From Mariprofundus aestuarium (GTDB lineage: Bacteria > Pseudomonadota > Zetaproteobacteria > Mariprofundales > Mariprofundaceae), in contig NZ_CP018799.1 in assembly GCF_002795805.1 (NCBI RefSeq), positions 2,473,001 through 2,537,000 of the forward strand: DNA of 64,000 nucleotides, given 5' to 3'. Positions 27,078 through 40,525 of the stretch are shown here, piece by piece. The position numbers and the translations under genes are program-made. The notes beneath the pieces were generated by a model. The model ran no database searches, was not told where the DNA came from, and saw only the letters and a program-made list of their open reading frames with translations. Position 1 is the stretch's first letter; every line of letters starts with the position of its first letter.

Positions 27078-29295
27078 AGCCCTCTGTCACACAGACATGC
27101 TCAGTACCGCGACGCTTGGTAATTTTTACAGTTACAAATGGCGCACCGCATTGAGGGCACGGCTTGTCGATAGGCAGATCCCAGAGTGCACTCTTGCACT
27201 TGGGATAACCCGAGCAGGAGTAGAAAATCTTGCCGCGTCGGGATTTCTTCTCCAGGAAGGTTCCCTGACCGCATGCCGGGCAGTTGATACCGGTATCCTT
27301 TGGCTTCTCCAGCGGCTGGATATTCTTGCACTCTGGATAAGCCGAGCAGCCGAGGAATTTACCGTAGCGGCCATTTTTGATAGCCATCGGCTCGCCGCAC
27401 TGATCACACTTCTGATCCGAAAGCTCCGGTTCTGCCTTCTCAGCTGCACCATTCAAAGGTTGGGCAACCTTGCACTCAGGATAACCGGTGCAGGCCATGA
27501 ATTTACCATAACGCCCCAGCTTGATAGCCATCGGCTTGCCACATTCAGGACATTTCTCTTCGGTTTCTTCCGATGGCCGCTCTGCAGTTGCGGCAAGATC
27601 TACAGCCGCTTTAAATGGCCCCCAGAAATCACGCAGTACCGGCTTCCAACCGGACTCACCCCGGGCGACAGCATCGAGCTTGTCTTCAACTGAAGCTGTA
27701 AATTTCGGATCAACAATCTCACCGAATGATGCAACAAGGAATTTATTGACCCAGTCACCGGTATCGGTCGGAACAAAACGTTTCTTCTCCATATCCACAT
27801 ATTCGCGCGCGCGCAGCACATTCAGAATAGAGGCATAGGTGGAGGGGCGGCCAATACCATTGGCTTCGAGCTCTTTCACCAGTGTCGCTTCAGAAAAACG
27901 AGGTTTGGGCTCGGTAAAATGCTGTTTGGCATTTGCATCCTTAATGGTAATAGCATCTCCCACAGCCAGCGCAGGCAAGAGGCGATCTTTATCACCCTTG
28001 CCCGGCTCATCGGTACCTTCAATATAGAGCTTGCGAAAGCCGGGGAAAGCCAATGTCGAGCCGGTAGCCCTGAGCGTCAAATCTCCAGAATCAATATCAG
28101 CACGCACCTGATCCAGCAAGGCAGGGGACATCTGTGATGCCAGGGCACGTTTCCATATCAGCTTGTATAGCTTCAGGCCGTCGGCATCGAGTACTGTCTT
28201 CAGTGAATCCGGCGTACGCCCAACAGAGGTTGGTCGAATCGCCTCATGCGCTTCCTGTGCATTTTTACTCTTGGTTTTGAAGCGGCGTGCTTTTTCAGGC
28301 AGGTATTCAGCACCATATGCGCTACTGATATGAGAACGCATCTCGGCAATAGCGTCTTCAGAGAGCGTTACCGAATCGGTACGCATATAGGTAATCAGAC
28401 CGACCGGCTCACCATCAACTTCGATACCTTCATACAGTTTCTGGGCAACCTGCATGGTCTTTCTGGCTGTGAATCCAAGTTTGCGAGAGGCATCCATCTG
28501 CAATGTCGTGGTGATAAATGGAGGCGCGGGCTGCTGTTTAGCCTGCTTCTTCTGAACATCGCTGACGCTGAACGAAGCCTTCTCCACACGGCGTGCCATC
28601 ACCTTGGCATTCACACCATCTGTGATGGCAAATTTGCTCAATGCTTTGCCATCCACAGCGTGCAGCTGAGCCTGAAAACCCTTCTGACCAGTGAGGCACT
28701 CATTATCAATCGTCCAGAACTCTTTGGGTTTGAAATCGCGAATCAGCTGCTCGCGCTCACAAATCAGGCGCAGGGCAACCGACTGTACGCGGCCAGCTGA
28801 GAGCCCACTGCGAATCTTGCGCCACAATAGTGGGGAGAGTGTAAATCCCACAAGGTAGTCGAGTGCACTGCGTGCCTGCTGAGCATCAACTAGCTGCATA
28901 TCCACTTCCGATGGATTCTCAACTGCCTCTGTGATGGCTTTCTTGGTAATCTCGTTGAACGTAATACGTAGAACAGGCTTATTTTTGAGCAGGCCACGCT
29001 CGCGCATCACCTCGGCAACATGCCATGCAATAGCCTCACCCTCTCTATCCAAATCGCTTGCAAGAATAAGTGTATCGGCCTTTCTCAACGCGGTTGCGAT
29101 GGCATCCAGCCTCTTCTTCTTATCATCAATTATCTGATACTTTATTGCAAAATCGTTATCAGGGTCGACAGACCCATCCTTCTTCGGGAAGGCGCGCACA
29201 TGACCATAGGAGGCCAGCACCTTGTAGCCTTTGCCCAGATATTTTTCGATCGTTTTCGCTTTGGCGGGAGACTCCACCACGACAACAGCACTCAT
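27046..29295 (-). CDS. topA: DNA topoisomerase I
   Basis: A 749 aa type IA topoisomerase that relaxes negative supercoils. The Toprim domain starts VESPAKAKTIEKYLG and includes DLDREGEAIAWHV near residue 105. The active tyrosine is in GLITYMRTDSVTLS near 305. The C-terminus carries four C4 zinc ribbons between residues 590 and 745 (CPECGKP, CDQCGEP, CPACGQG, CPQCGAP). It follows the broken dprA gene by eight bases, the usual dprA-topA order. Confidence 0.97.
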   Translation of the reverse strand: MSAVVVVESPAKAKTIEKYLGKGYKVLASYGHVRAFPKKDGSVDPDNDFAIKYQIIDDKKKRLDAIATALRKADTLILASDLDREGEAIAWHVAEVMRERGLLKNKPVLRITFNEITKKAITEAVENPSEVDMQLVDAQQARSALDYLVGFTLSPLLWRKIRSGLSAGRVQSVALRLICEREQLIRDFKPKEFWTIDNECLTGQKGFQAQLHAVDGKALSKFAITDGVNAKVMARRVEKASFSVSDVQKKQAKQQPAPPFITTTLQMDASRKLGFTARKTMQVAQKLYEGIEVDGEPVGLITYMRTDSVTLSEDAIAEMRSHISSAYGAEYLPEKARRFKTKSKNAQEAHEAIRPTSVGRTPDSLKTVLDADGLKLYKLIWKRALASQMSPALLDQVRADIDSGDLTLRATGSTLAFPGFRKLYIEGTDEPGKGDKDRLLPALAVGDAITIKDANAKQHFTEPKPRFSEATLVKELEANGIGRPSTYASILNVLRAREYVDMEKKRFVPTDTGDWVNKFLVASFGEIVDPKFTASVEDKLDAVARGESGWKPVLRDFWGPFKAAVDLAATAERPSEETEEKCPECGKPMAIKLGRYGKFMACTGYPECKVAQPLNGAAEKAEPELSDQKCDQCGEPMAIKNGRYGKFLGCSAYPECKNIQPLEKPKDTGINCPACGQGTFLEKKSRRGKIFYSCSGYPKCKSALWDLPIDKPCPQCGAPFVTVKITKRRGTEHVCVTEGCGWKELVEAP

Positions 29296-29303
29296 GTATT
29301 TGG

Positions 29304-30410
29304 TTACTCCGAGCTTAACTGATAACGGCTGCCGGGCAGGCGCTCAATGACACCCTGCAGCTCAAGGCCGAGCAAGATGGGGGAAAGTTCGGGCATGGTC
29401 AACCCGCAAGTTTCTGTGAGCTCATCTAGATGAAGGCTCTCAGAGTGTAAAAGGTCGAGGATTTTTGCCTCATTTTCACTTCTCGGCTGATAGGTTTTTC
29501 TCTTTGGAAAGAGATCACCTTTTACCCCAAACCACCCCAGCTCCTGCATGATGGAGGCCGGATCACTGGCCAGAGCCGCCCCACCCCGGATCAGCTGATG
29601 GCAGCCTGCATGGTTGCCCACCTGCACTGACCCCGGCACAGCAAATACCTCACGACCATAGTTTCCGGCAAGTCTGGCCGTGATCAGTGAGCCTGAGCGA
29701 ACCTCAGCCTCGATGACCAGCGTTGCCCGGCTCAGGGCGGCAATAACCCGGTTACGCTGCGGAAACTGTTCCGGCCTTGCACCCTGTTCGGGCAAAAATT
29801 CGGAAACGACACAACCCTGCCGGCAGATTGCTTCAACCTGCGCCTGCTGCTCTTCGTTCAGGCTGGCCAGGCCACAACCCAGCACGGCAATCGTAGGCGA
29901 ACTCCCTTCAAGTCCCCCGCCATGGGCTGCTGCATCAATACCGTAGGCCATGGCGCTGATAATGGTAACGCCCTGATCAGAGAGAGGTAGCTGCTCCAAC
30001 GCCGTGAGATCAGAACCCCTTCGCGACTGGCCCTGCGCGCCCCAACGACAGCCAGCATCCTTTCACTGTTTAGTGCAGAGGCATCACCCCTTACAAATAG
30101 TAGTAGCGGCGCATCGCCGATATCATTCAGGGTCTGGGGTCAGAGATCATCATCCGGACAGATCAGTCTGATCTGATTCATTTCACACTACAATCGGGGC
30201 GGTTGAGTCAGGCCTGCTCGCTTTTAAAGCCTGCAGAAGTGCAGGGAGGGGCGACACCAACGATATCCGGCCACCCTTCTGCACCGGCAGACCAGAAATT
30301 TCCAATGCCTCCGCAAGCATCGGTGAGTTTGCGAGACCAAGAAGTGGCCCGATACCACTTACCAGTGACAGTCGGAGCCATGCAGCAGCCTCATCACTCC
30401 AAGGCTTCAC
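29304..30410 (-). pseudogene. dprA: dprA (DNA processing protein A), broken by frameshifts and a stop
   Basis: DprA loads RecA on incoming single-stranded DNA during natural transformation. The locus has nearly full length (about 368 codons) but is not a single frame. The N-terminal part (30410 to 30183) has SLVSGIGPLLGL and stops at a TGA. The middle, in another frame, gives APLLLFVRGDASALNSE and MLAVVGARRASREGV, with an extra TGA at 30140-30142. From about 30020 the first frame resumes with VTIISAMAYGIDAAAH, FPQRNRVIAALS and SGSLITARLAGNYGREVFAVPGS. At least two indels and one stop are needed. A 231 aa ORF from 29999 remains but lacks the start of the Rossmann fold. Confidence 0.85.
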
Positions 30411-30417
30411 TGTAAAC

Positions 30418-31464
30418 TTACTGTTGGCCGTTGCTCAACACCGCATCGCCAATGTGAACAGGTGCTGTAGATTTGGTAATCAGCGCCAGGGAGGCCTGCT
30501 CCTGTGGCACCAGTACAATCAATTCACCCACCTTCTCTTTCGGCAGACGAACATCCTCACCTGTCACCTGATCATGGATAACACGGCCACTCTGATAGAT
30601 CGACATAACCGTTCCCGGCTTAATGCGGTCTTTCATGCCCAGACTAATACCAAGCACCTGGTGCTGTCCTGCTACGCGTCCATCATCGCGGATATACATC
30701 ACTGAACCGCGAACCGGCAATTCAGCGGCCTGTGGAACAATTTTCAGGTCGGGGTCACGGGCCGGTTTCAGGCGATCACTGCGGGAGATCTCTGCAAACG
30801 CCTTCTCAACAACGCCACGATAGATTCCATCTTCCTCAGAAACCACTCTGACCTGGCCCCGATGCTCGACCAGCACACCCACGTCATCGCCACTGATGGG
30901 GTCAACCATCGTGCTGGTGGTGCGAAACACATCAAACAGGTCCCCGGCCTTGGCTGGCTGATTCAGCCTGAGATAGACGCGATCATGCGGGCCGTAATTG
31001 AGCCTCTCATCTTGAGAGTCGAGAATATGGCCAACACCCTCCACCTGATCGGCTTGAATAAAATCCTGTCGCATCAGAGCCGTCATAATAATCGATGAGT
31101 CAACCGGACCCTCCAGTCGCTCAACTGGTTTGAACACGACCTCTGGCTTTAGCTTAATCACCCTCAGGCCACCGGCCCGTCCGCCATCAAACCAGATTTT
31201 ATTGCCGGGATAGATCAGATCGGGATTGGTGATATAGAGGTTCCGCTCCCATATTTTCAGCCACGTCCAGGGGTCCTTGAAAAAATAATCGGCAATGTCC
31301 CAAAGTGTATCGCCTTTTTTCACGACATAGGGCTGAGGCAGGTTCGGCTTCACATCGTTAGCAGATACCACCCCTTTGGTATCGAGTTCATCGGCCATGG
31401 CAACAGGTGCCACCGCGAACAAACCGAAAACAGCTATGATCAGAACAATCGGACTAAACTTCAT
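30418..31464 (-). CDS. Secreted LysM-domain protein
   Basis: A 348 aa protein with a cleavable signal peptide (MKFSPIVLIIAVFGLFAVA, cut near VAMA-DE). One LysM domain lies at about residues 47-95 (YVVKKGDTLWDIADYFF, TNPDLIYPGNKIWF), which should hold it on peptidoglycan. The remaining 250 residues are of unknown fold, with beta-rich segments. The ATG at 31464 has GGAGG five bases upstream; a GTG four codons earlier is less likely. Homologues are often encoded upstream of dprA and topA, as here (seven bases before the dprA remnant). Confidence 0.87.
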   Translation of the reverse strand: MKFSPIVLIIAVFGLFAVAPVAMADELDTKGVVSANDVKPNLPQPYVVKKGDTLWDIADYFFKDPWTWLKIWERNLYITNPDLIYPGNKIWFDGGRAGGLRVIKLKPEVVFKPVERLEGPVDSSIIMTALMRQDFIQADQVEGVGHILDSQDERLNYGPHDRVYLRLNQPAKAGDLFDVFRTTSTMVDPISGDDVGVLVEHRGQVRVVSEEDGIYRGVVEKAFAEISRSDRLKPARDPDLKIVPQAAELPVRGSVMYIRDDGRVAGQHQVLGISLGMKDRIKPGTVMSIYQSGRVIHDQVTGEDVRLPKEKVGELIVLVPQEQASLALITKSTAPVHIGDAVLSNGQQ

Positions 31465-31532
31465 ACATGCCTCCACGGCCTGTGCACTTTATTGATCGGC
31501 CTAGCGCCCTGTGCAAACAACTTAATAAACAC

Positions 31533-32147
31533 TCACGCATCGGGGCTCGCCTTGCGATCCTCACCTATCGTCGATTCGGTGCCATCAAGCAACCTGCTGA
31601 TGTTGCTTGCATGTTTCACAGTCACCAGTGAAGCAAAAAGGATGCTGACAATCAATGCCGGTTGTGAGCCACCCATCATCCAAACCAGCAGCGGCAACGC
31701 CAGTGCCCCTGCGATTGAGGCCAGTGAAACGTAACGCGTTCGCCAGATGAGAATGCCCCAGATCACGGCCCCTATCAATGTTGCCAGTGGCTGCCATGGA
31801 AGCATTGCGCCCAGCATGGTGGCCACACCCTTGCCTCCCTTGAACTTCAGATAGACCGGAAAGATGTGGCCGATAAAGCTTGCTGCTGCAATCGCACCAA
31901 TCCAAGCCTCAGAGAGCTCCATGGCAACTGCAATGGACACAGGGATAAGGCTTTTAGCAATGTCTGCCAAAAGCGTTAAAAGACCAACCAGCTTGCCGCC
32001 AGTACGCATGGCATTGGTGGCGCCGATATTGCCGCTGCCATGCTCGCGTGGGTCGCGCTTGCTGAGAGCCCTGCTCAAGAGCAGCCCGAAAGGAACGGCT
32101 CCGAGCATATAGGCAGCAATAACAGCAAGGATTAAGAAGAGACTCAA
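31533..32147 (-). CDS. plsY: Glycerol-3-phosphate acyltransferase PlsY
   Basis: A 204 aa inner-membrane enzyme that moves the acyl group from acyl-phosphate to glycerol-3-phosphate, starting phospholipid synthesis. The three family motifs are present: GSGNIGATNAMRTGG near residue 37, the KFKGGKGVAT motif near 103, and a late loop before the C-terminus. There are about five membrane segments. The ATG overlaps the stop of the upstream reductase gene by four bases. Confidence 0.94.
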   Translation of the reverse strand: MSLFLILAVIAAYMLGAVPFGLLLSRALSKRDPREHGSGNIGATNAMRTGGKLVGLLTLLADIAKSLIPVSIAVAMELSEAWIGAIAAASFIGHIFPVYLKFKGGKGVATMLGAMLPWQPLATLIGAVIWGILIWRTRYVSLASIAGALALPLLVWMMGGSQPALIVSILFASLVTVKHASNISRLLDGTESTIGEDRKASPDA

Positions 32148-33100
32148 ATGCCACCCTTACGATAACGCGCACGCATTTTATCCCATCCTTGCTGCATCGT
32201 ATCCGCTCGATTGCCAGAGATGTAGGTAGGGAGGACATCCTCGACTGCGGCTGGTGTGCCGAATATTGCAGGGAATGGCTCACCGTCCACCACATTATCA
32301 CGCCCGAGAAGCATCAGCTGATCGCGGGTGATTAGTGGCGTCGGTAGCACTGATGTGAAAGCCGCCATCAGAAATGCAGCTACACCAGGCACCGGAATCA
32401 ACGTACGTTTAATGCCCATCTCTTTTACCAGCAACTCCAGCAACTCTCTGAAGCTGTAGCTTTTTGGCCCGCCGAGCTCGAATGTTGCACCTGCAACATG
32501 GCGATTACCGATAGAAGCCACAAATGCGCGTGCTACATCCTGCACCCACACAGGCTGGAAGCGGGTGTCTCCCGATATCACCGGCAATACGGGCATGCTC
32601 TGGCTCATCGCTTTGAATTTATTAAAGAAGGCGTCGCCCGCTCCGTAGATGATCGAAGGGCGAAAAATAGTGAAGTTCAGTCCCGAGTCGCACACCAGAT
32701 GTTCTGCCCGGGCCTTGGTCTGGGAGTACTTGCTCGCCTCGACCTCCCCGGCTCCCAGCGCACTCATATGCAGAAGCTGTTTCACACCGCTATCCTTGCA
32801 CGCCTTGATCACGTGACGGGTGCCGATCACGTGCGCTGCCTCGAAATTCTGGCGCCCCTTCTCAAACAGCAGGCCTACGAGATTAATCACCACGTCAGAT
32901 CCGGCAACGGCATCATCGAGGCCATAACCATCAGTCACATCGGCACGAACCAGTCGCACACCATCCACTAGTTGGCCACGCGCTTTGACCGGATGGCGAC
33001 AGGCCACAGTTACCTGATGCCCGGCCTCCACTGCCTGTTGTGCAATGGCACGCCCAACAAAGCCACTGCCACCGATAATACAAACACGCTGTCCCATCAT
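32144..33100 (-). CDS. NAD(P)-binding reductase, complex I NDUFA9-like
   Basis: A 318 aa atypical short-chain dehydrogenase. It has the nucleotide motif IIGGSGFVGRAIAQ at the start, VNLVGLL near residue 75, and YSQTKARAEHLV near 125, an altered YxxxK site. The profile matches bacterial NDUFA9-like proteins, which are related to the accessory 39-kDa complex I subunit and to ubiquinone-synthesis reductases; substrate unknown. It is coupled to plsY and divergent from the acyl-CoA synthetase gene. Confidence 0.82.
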   Translation of the reverse strand: MMGQRVCIIGGSGFVGRAIAQQAVEAGHQVTVACRHPVKARGQLVDGVRLVRADVTDGYGLDDAVAGSDVVINLVGLLFEKGRQNFEAAHVIGTRHVIKACKDSGVKQLLHMSALGAGEVEASKYSQTKARAEHLVCDSGLNFTIFRPSIIYGAGDAFFNKFKAMSQSMPVLPVISGDTRFQPVWVQDVARAFVASIGNRHVAGATFELGGPKSYSFRELLELLVKEMGIKRTLIPVPGVAAFLMAAFTSVLPTPLITRDQLMLLGRDNVVDGEPFPAIFGTPAAVEDVLPTYISGNRADTMQQGWDKMRARYRKGGI

Positions 33101-33285
33101 GCCTCTCCCATATGAAATGTTTTTCAGGGTAAGTATGATCCTGCCATCGGCAAGGTCAATGCGCCTGCTGGCGACCTCTGGCTTTCCACATTAATTTTTT
33201 TAGTCTAACCTGAGAACCATGTAGAGGAGGAGCGCACTATTTCCTGTAATCACTTCGCTTTGCCAGCCAATGCCACGAGATCCAA

Positions 33286-35055
33286 ATGAATCTCGTACCG
33301 CCAGATATAGATAGTATCCGCAACCTGCCGGAAGCTCTGTTCAGTATGGGAGAAGTCGCTGCAATTCGACCCGCACAGTGGTACCGCAAGCATGGGGAGT
33401 ATCTGCCGATCACCTACGCACAGCTGGTCAGCAGTATCCGCCATGTTGCATCGGGACTGATGCTTGCTGGCGTCAAGCCGGGTGATCGTATCGGCTTGCT
33501 GATGGAGAACCGGCCCGAATGGGCAGTGATTGATTACGCCATCCTCTCTGTTGGTGCGGTAACCGTTCCACTTTATTGCACCTACCGGCCACAAGACATG
33601 GCCTATGTACTCAAGGACTCCGGCGCTTCTATCGTTTTCACCTCCGGCGGACACCTGCTTCGTGACCTGCAAAAAGCAGCGGCTGAATGCGCTGCAGTGA
33701 AACGTATCTATGCAGTCGATGACTCAAGTGACGATGAACTTGTACACAACCTTACCGAGCTGGAGGGGTGTGACGCCGATGATCAGCGCCTGAACAGGCG
33801 GCTTGCCAAGATCGGGCGCGATCAGCTGGCAACTATTGTTTACACCTCAGGCACTACTGCCAACCCCAAAGGCGTGATACTCACGCACGGCAATATCCTG
33901 ACGAACCTTGAAACGGTTCCGGCCGTCATATCGCTGCTGCGTGAAGAGCGCATGCTCTCGTTTCTACCACTTGCACATACGCTCGAGCGGACTGCCAGTC
34001 ACTTTCTCCCCTACTCCTACGGTATCTCGGTCGCCTTCGCCGAACGACCTGATACCGTTGCCAAGAATATGGCTGAAGCAAGGCCAACGATCATGGTTGC
34101 CGTGCCGCGCATGCTCGAGGTAGTGCGTAACCGAATCCTCTCTCAGGTCGGTAAACAACCACCGCTCAAACAGAAGCTCTTTCACAGCTATTTTTATCTC
34201 GCTGGCAAGGCGAATCCAGGCCCCATAGGTGGCCTGCTGTTGAAGCTTCTCGACAAGCTGGTGGGAGAGAAAATTCGCGGCCGCTTCGGCGGCAGGTTGC
34301 GCGTCATGGTATCCGGTGGTGCCCCCCTCAGTGTTGAGGTCGGCCAGTTCTTCGAAACACTGAAAATGCCCGTACTTGAGGGTTACGGCCTCACCGAATC
34401 AGCACCTCTGCTTGCTGCCAATCCGATGCACGACAGACGCATCGGCACAGTAGGCCTCGCTGGTAAGGGTGTTGAAATCAAGATTGCCGAGGATGGCGAG
34501 ATCATTGCCCGCGGCAATAATATCATGCCGGGCTACTGGAAAAACAAAGTGGCAACCAAAGAGGCATTGATAGATGGCTGGCTGCATACCGGTGATATTG
34601 GCGAAATAGACAAGGATGGTTACCTCAAAATCACCGACCGCAAAAAGGATATTATCGTCAATTCCGGCGGCGAGAACATTGCGCCGCAACGCATCGAAGG
34701 TTTACTCGTTGCAAGTGAAGAGATTGATCAGGCAGTCGTTTATGGTGATCTGAAACCGTACCTCGTCGCCTTGATCATCCCCAATCAGGAGGCCTCTATG
34801 GCCTGGGCCAAACAGCAGGGATTACCAGAAACCGATTGGGATCACCTCTGCGGTTCCGAGATTTTCAGAAAACACCTGCAAACCAGAATCAGCGCCATAC
34901 TCAAACCCCTCAATCCATTTGAACAGGTACGCCGCATTCATTTGCTGCACAGACCCTTCACCATCGAAGCCGGCCTGATGACCCCCACCATGAAAATCAA
35001 ACGCCGCAAGGTTTACGAGCAATACAGAGACAACCTTGAGTCCCTTTATTCCTGA
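33286..35055 (+). CDS. Long-chain acyl-CoA synthetase, AMP-forming
   Basis: A 589 aa ANL-superfamily ligase that activates fatty acids with ATP and CoA. The P-loop is TIVYTSGTTANPKGV near residue 183, then GYGLTESAPLL near 365, WLHTGDIGEIDKDGYLKITDRKKD near 430 and the C-terminal lysine in PTMKIKRRKV. The fairly long N-terminal part matches the bacterial FAA1-like group. The ATG at 33286 is the first start after an in-frame TAA, and its ribosome site is weak; a strong AGAGGAGGAG at 33222-33231 lies too far upstream to serve it. Confidence 0.92.
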   Translation: MNLVPPDIDSIRNLPEALFSMGEVAAIRPAQWYRKHGEYLPITYAQLVSSIRHVASGLMLAGVKPGDRIGLLMENRPEWAVIDYAILSVGAVTVPLYCTYRPQDMAYVLKDSGASIVFTSGGHLLRDLQKAAAECAAVKRIYAVDDSSDDELVHNLTELEGCDADDQRLNRRLAKIGRDQLATIVYTSGTTANPKGVILTHGNILTNLETVPAVISLLREERMLSFLPLAHTLERTASHFLPYSYGISVAFAERPDTVAKNMAEARPTIMVAVPRMLEVVRNRILSQVGKQPPLKQKLFHSYFYLAGKANPGPIGGLLLKLLDKLVGEKIRGRFGGRLRVMVSGGAPLSVEVGQFFETLKMPVLEGYGLTESAPLLAANPMHDRRIGTVGLAGKGVEIKIAEDGEIIARGNNIMPGYWKNKVATKEALIDGWLHTGDIGEIDKDGYLKITDRKKDIIVNSGGENIAPQRIEGLLVASEEIDQAVVYGDLKPYLVALIIPNQEASMAWAKQQGLPETDWDHLCGSEIFRKHLQTRISAILKPLNPFEQVRRIHLLHRPFTIEAGLMTPTMKIKRRKVYEQYRDNLESLYS

Positions 35056-35192
35056 TAAATCCGATAACTAATAGCCTCCTAGGTCGAGAGTTTTATTTCT
35101 GGTCTTGGCTCTTAGTTTCATTGGCTCAGGCTCGAATGATTGAAAACCCTTAATCACACTGGTGAGAATAAATATACCAGCCCTGTTATCTT

Positions 35193-35579
35193 ATGCCTGT
35201 GAATAGATCTGACCATCCAATCAACATTACAGTGCGGACTGAATATGCAGCCGAGGCTTCCGATCCTGCGCATGACCGTTACGTGTTTATCTACTACATC
35301 AGCATTATTAATAATGGCTCACAGGCTGTTCAACTGATCTCCCGCCATTGGCTGATTACTGATGCCACTGGAAAGGTAGAGGAGGTGCACGGGGCAGGCG
35401 TCATCGGAGAACAACCGGTGATTGAAGCGGGCAAAGAGCATTTCTATAATAGTTTTTGTATGCTGGAAACGCCGGTTGGCTGCATGCAGGGGAGTTATCA
35501 GATGCAGTGTGTCGATGGTATGCAGTTTGATGCTCCAGTTGCGCTCTTTTCACTGGCCGTGCCCGGCTGCCTGAATTGA
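35193..35579 (+). CDS. apaG: ApaG-domain protein
   Basis: A 128 aa beta-sandwich protein: HPINITVRTEYAAEAS, YIYISIINNGS-like strand (here FIYYISIINNGSQAVQL), ISRHWLITDATG and GCMQGSYQM are typical of ApaG. The family has been linked to Co2+/Mg2+ resistance and to Ap4A metabolism in enterobacteria, but its biochemical role is unsettled. The stop overlaps the TTG start of the following GST-like gene. Confidence 0.92.
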   Translation: MPVNRSDHPINITVRTEYAAEASDPAHDRYVFIYYISIINNGSQAVQLISRHWLITDATGKVEEVHGAGVIGEQPVIEAGKEHFYNSFCMLETPVGCMQGSYQMQCVDGMQFDAPVALFSLAVPGCLN

Positions 35580-36214
35580 CACCTGCAAACAGGCCCATTC
35601 TCTACAGTTTCCGTCGTTGCCCCTACGCCATGCGAGCGCGTATGGCGCTGGTTCAGGCTGGAATCCAATGTGTGATCCGTGAGGTCCTCCTCAAGGAAAA
35701 ACCGCAACATTTGCTGGCAATCTCACCCAAAGGAACCGTTCCAGTCCTACTGTTAGCCGATGGTAGCGTCATGGATGAAAGTCTGGATATCATGCATTGG
35801 GCAATGCGGCAGCATAATGCTGGCTGGTCAGAAACTGATGATGCTGCAGTACTGATAGAACGCAACGACAGCTTCTTTAAATATCACCTCGACCGATATA
35901 AATACCCACAGCGCTTCGGCCCGGAAACTGATGCCGCTTTTCACAGGCAAAAGGCAGGGCTGTTTCTTGCCGAACTGGATGAACGCCTTCTCGCAAGCAT
36001 TAACCTGTGCGGTGAGCAGGAGCGTTTTGCTGATATCGCTCTTTTGCCATTTGTGCGTCAATTTGCTGCGACTGAACCTGAGCTGTTCTCCTCTTTGCCA
36101 TACCCGAACCTGCAGGCATGGCTGAACCGCTGGCTTGAAAGTGAACGATTCAACTCAGCCATGCAACGTCATGCGCAGTGGCACCCAGGTGATGCAGAAA
36201 CCCTTCTGTTTTAA
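35576..36214 (+). CDS. Glutathione S-transferase-like protein
   Basis: A 212 aa protein with an N-terminal thioredoxin-fold domain (LYSFRRCPYAMRARMALVQAG, then SPKGTVPVLLLADG and DESLDIMHW) and an alpha-helical C-terminal domain. The CPYA motif resembles that of glutaredoxin-2/omega-type members. The substrate is unknown. It starts at a TTG that overlaps the apaG stop (TTGA), so the two are translationally coupled. A shared terminator separates it from rpoC. Confidence 0.85.
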   Translation: MTPANRPILYSFRRCPYAMRARMALVQAGIQCVIREVLLKEKPQHLLAISPKGTVPVLLLADGSVMDESLDIMHWAMRQHNAGWSETDDAAVLIERNDSFFKYHLDRYKYPQRFGPETDAAFHRQKAGLFLAELDERLLASINLCGEQERFADIALLPFVRQFAATEPELFSSLPYPNLQAWLNRWLESERFNSAMQRHAQWHPGDAETLLF

Positions 36215-36260
36215 CCACCCTATTACTACCTTGCCTGACTGGAACAGTTGCGGACATAAA

Positions 36261-36285
36261 AAAAGGGCGCCATTGGCGCCCTTTT
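36261..36285. terminator. Bidirectional terminator between the GST gene and rpoC
   Basis: AAAAGGGCGCC and GGCGCCCTTTT form an 11-bp stem around a three-base loop. Both sides carry A/T runs, so it can end transcription of the plus-strand GST gene and of the minus-strand rpoBC operon, where a run of seven Ts follows the stem. Confidence 0.9.
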
Positions 36286-36304
36286 CTGTTTCACTAGGAG
36301 TGGC

Positions 36305-40522
<4,218 letters not shown>

Positions 40523-40525
40523 AAC

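Noticed and set aside
30002-30142. TGA in dprA as a selenocysteine or recoded codon
   Set aside because: There is no SECIS-like hairpin evident, DprA is not a selenoprotein family, and separate frameshifts are needed anyway.
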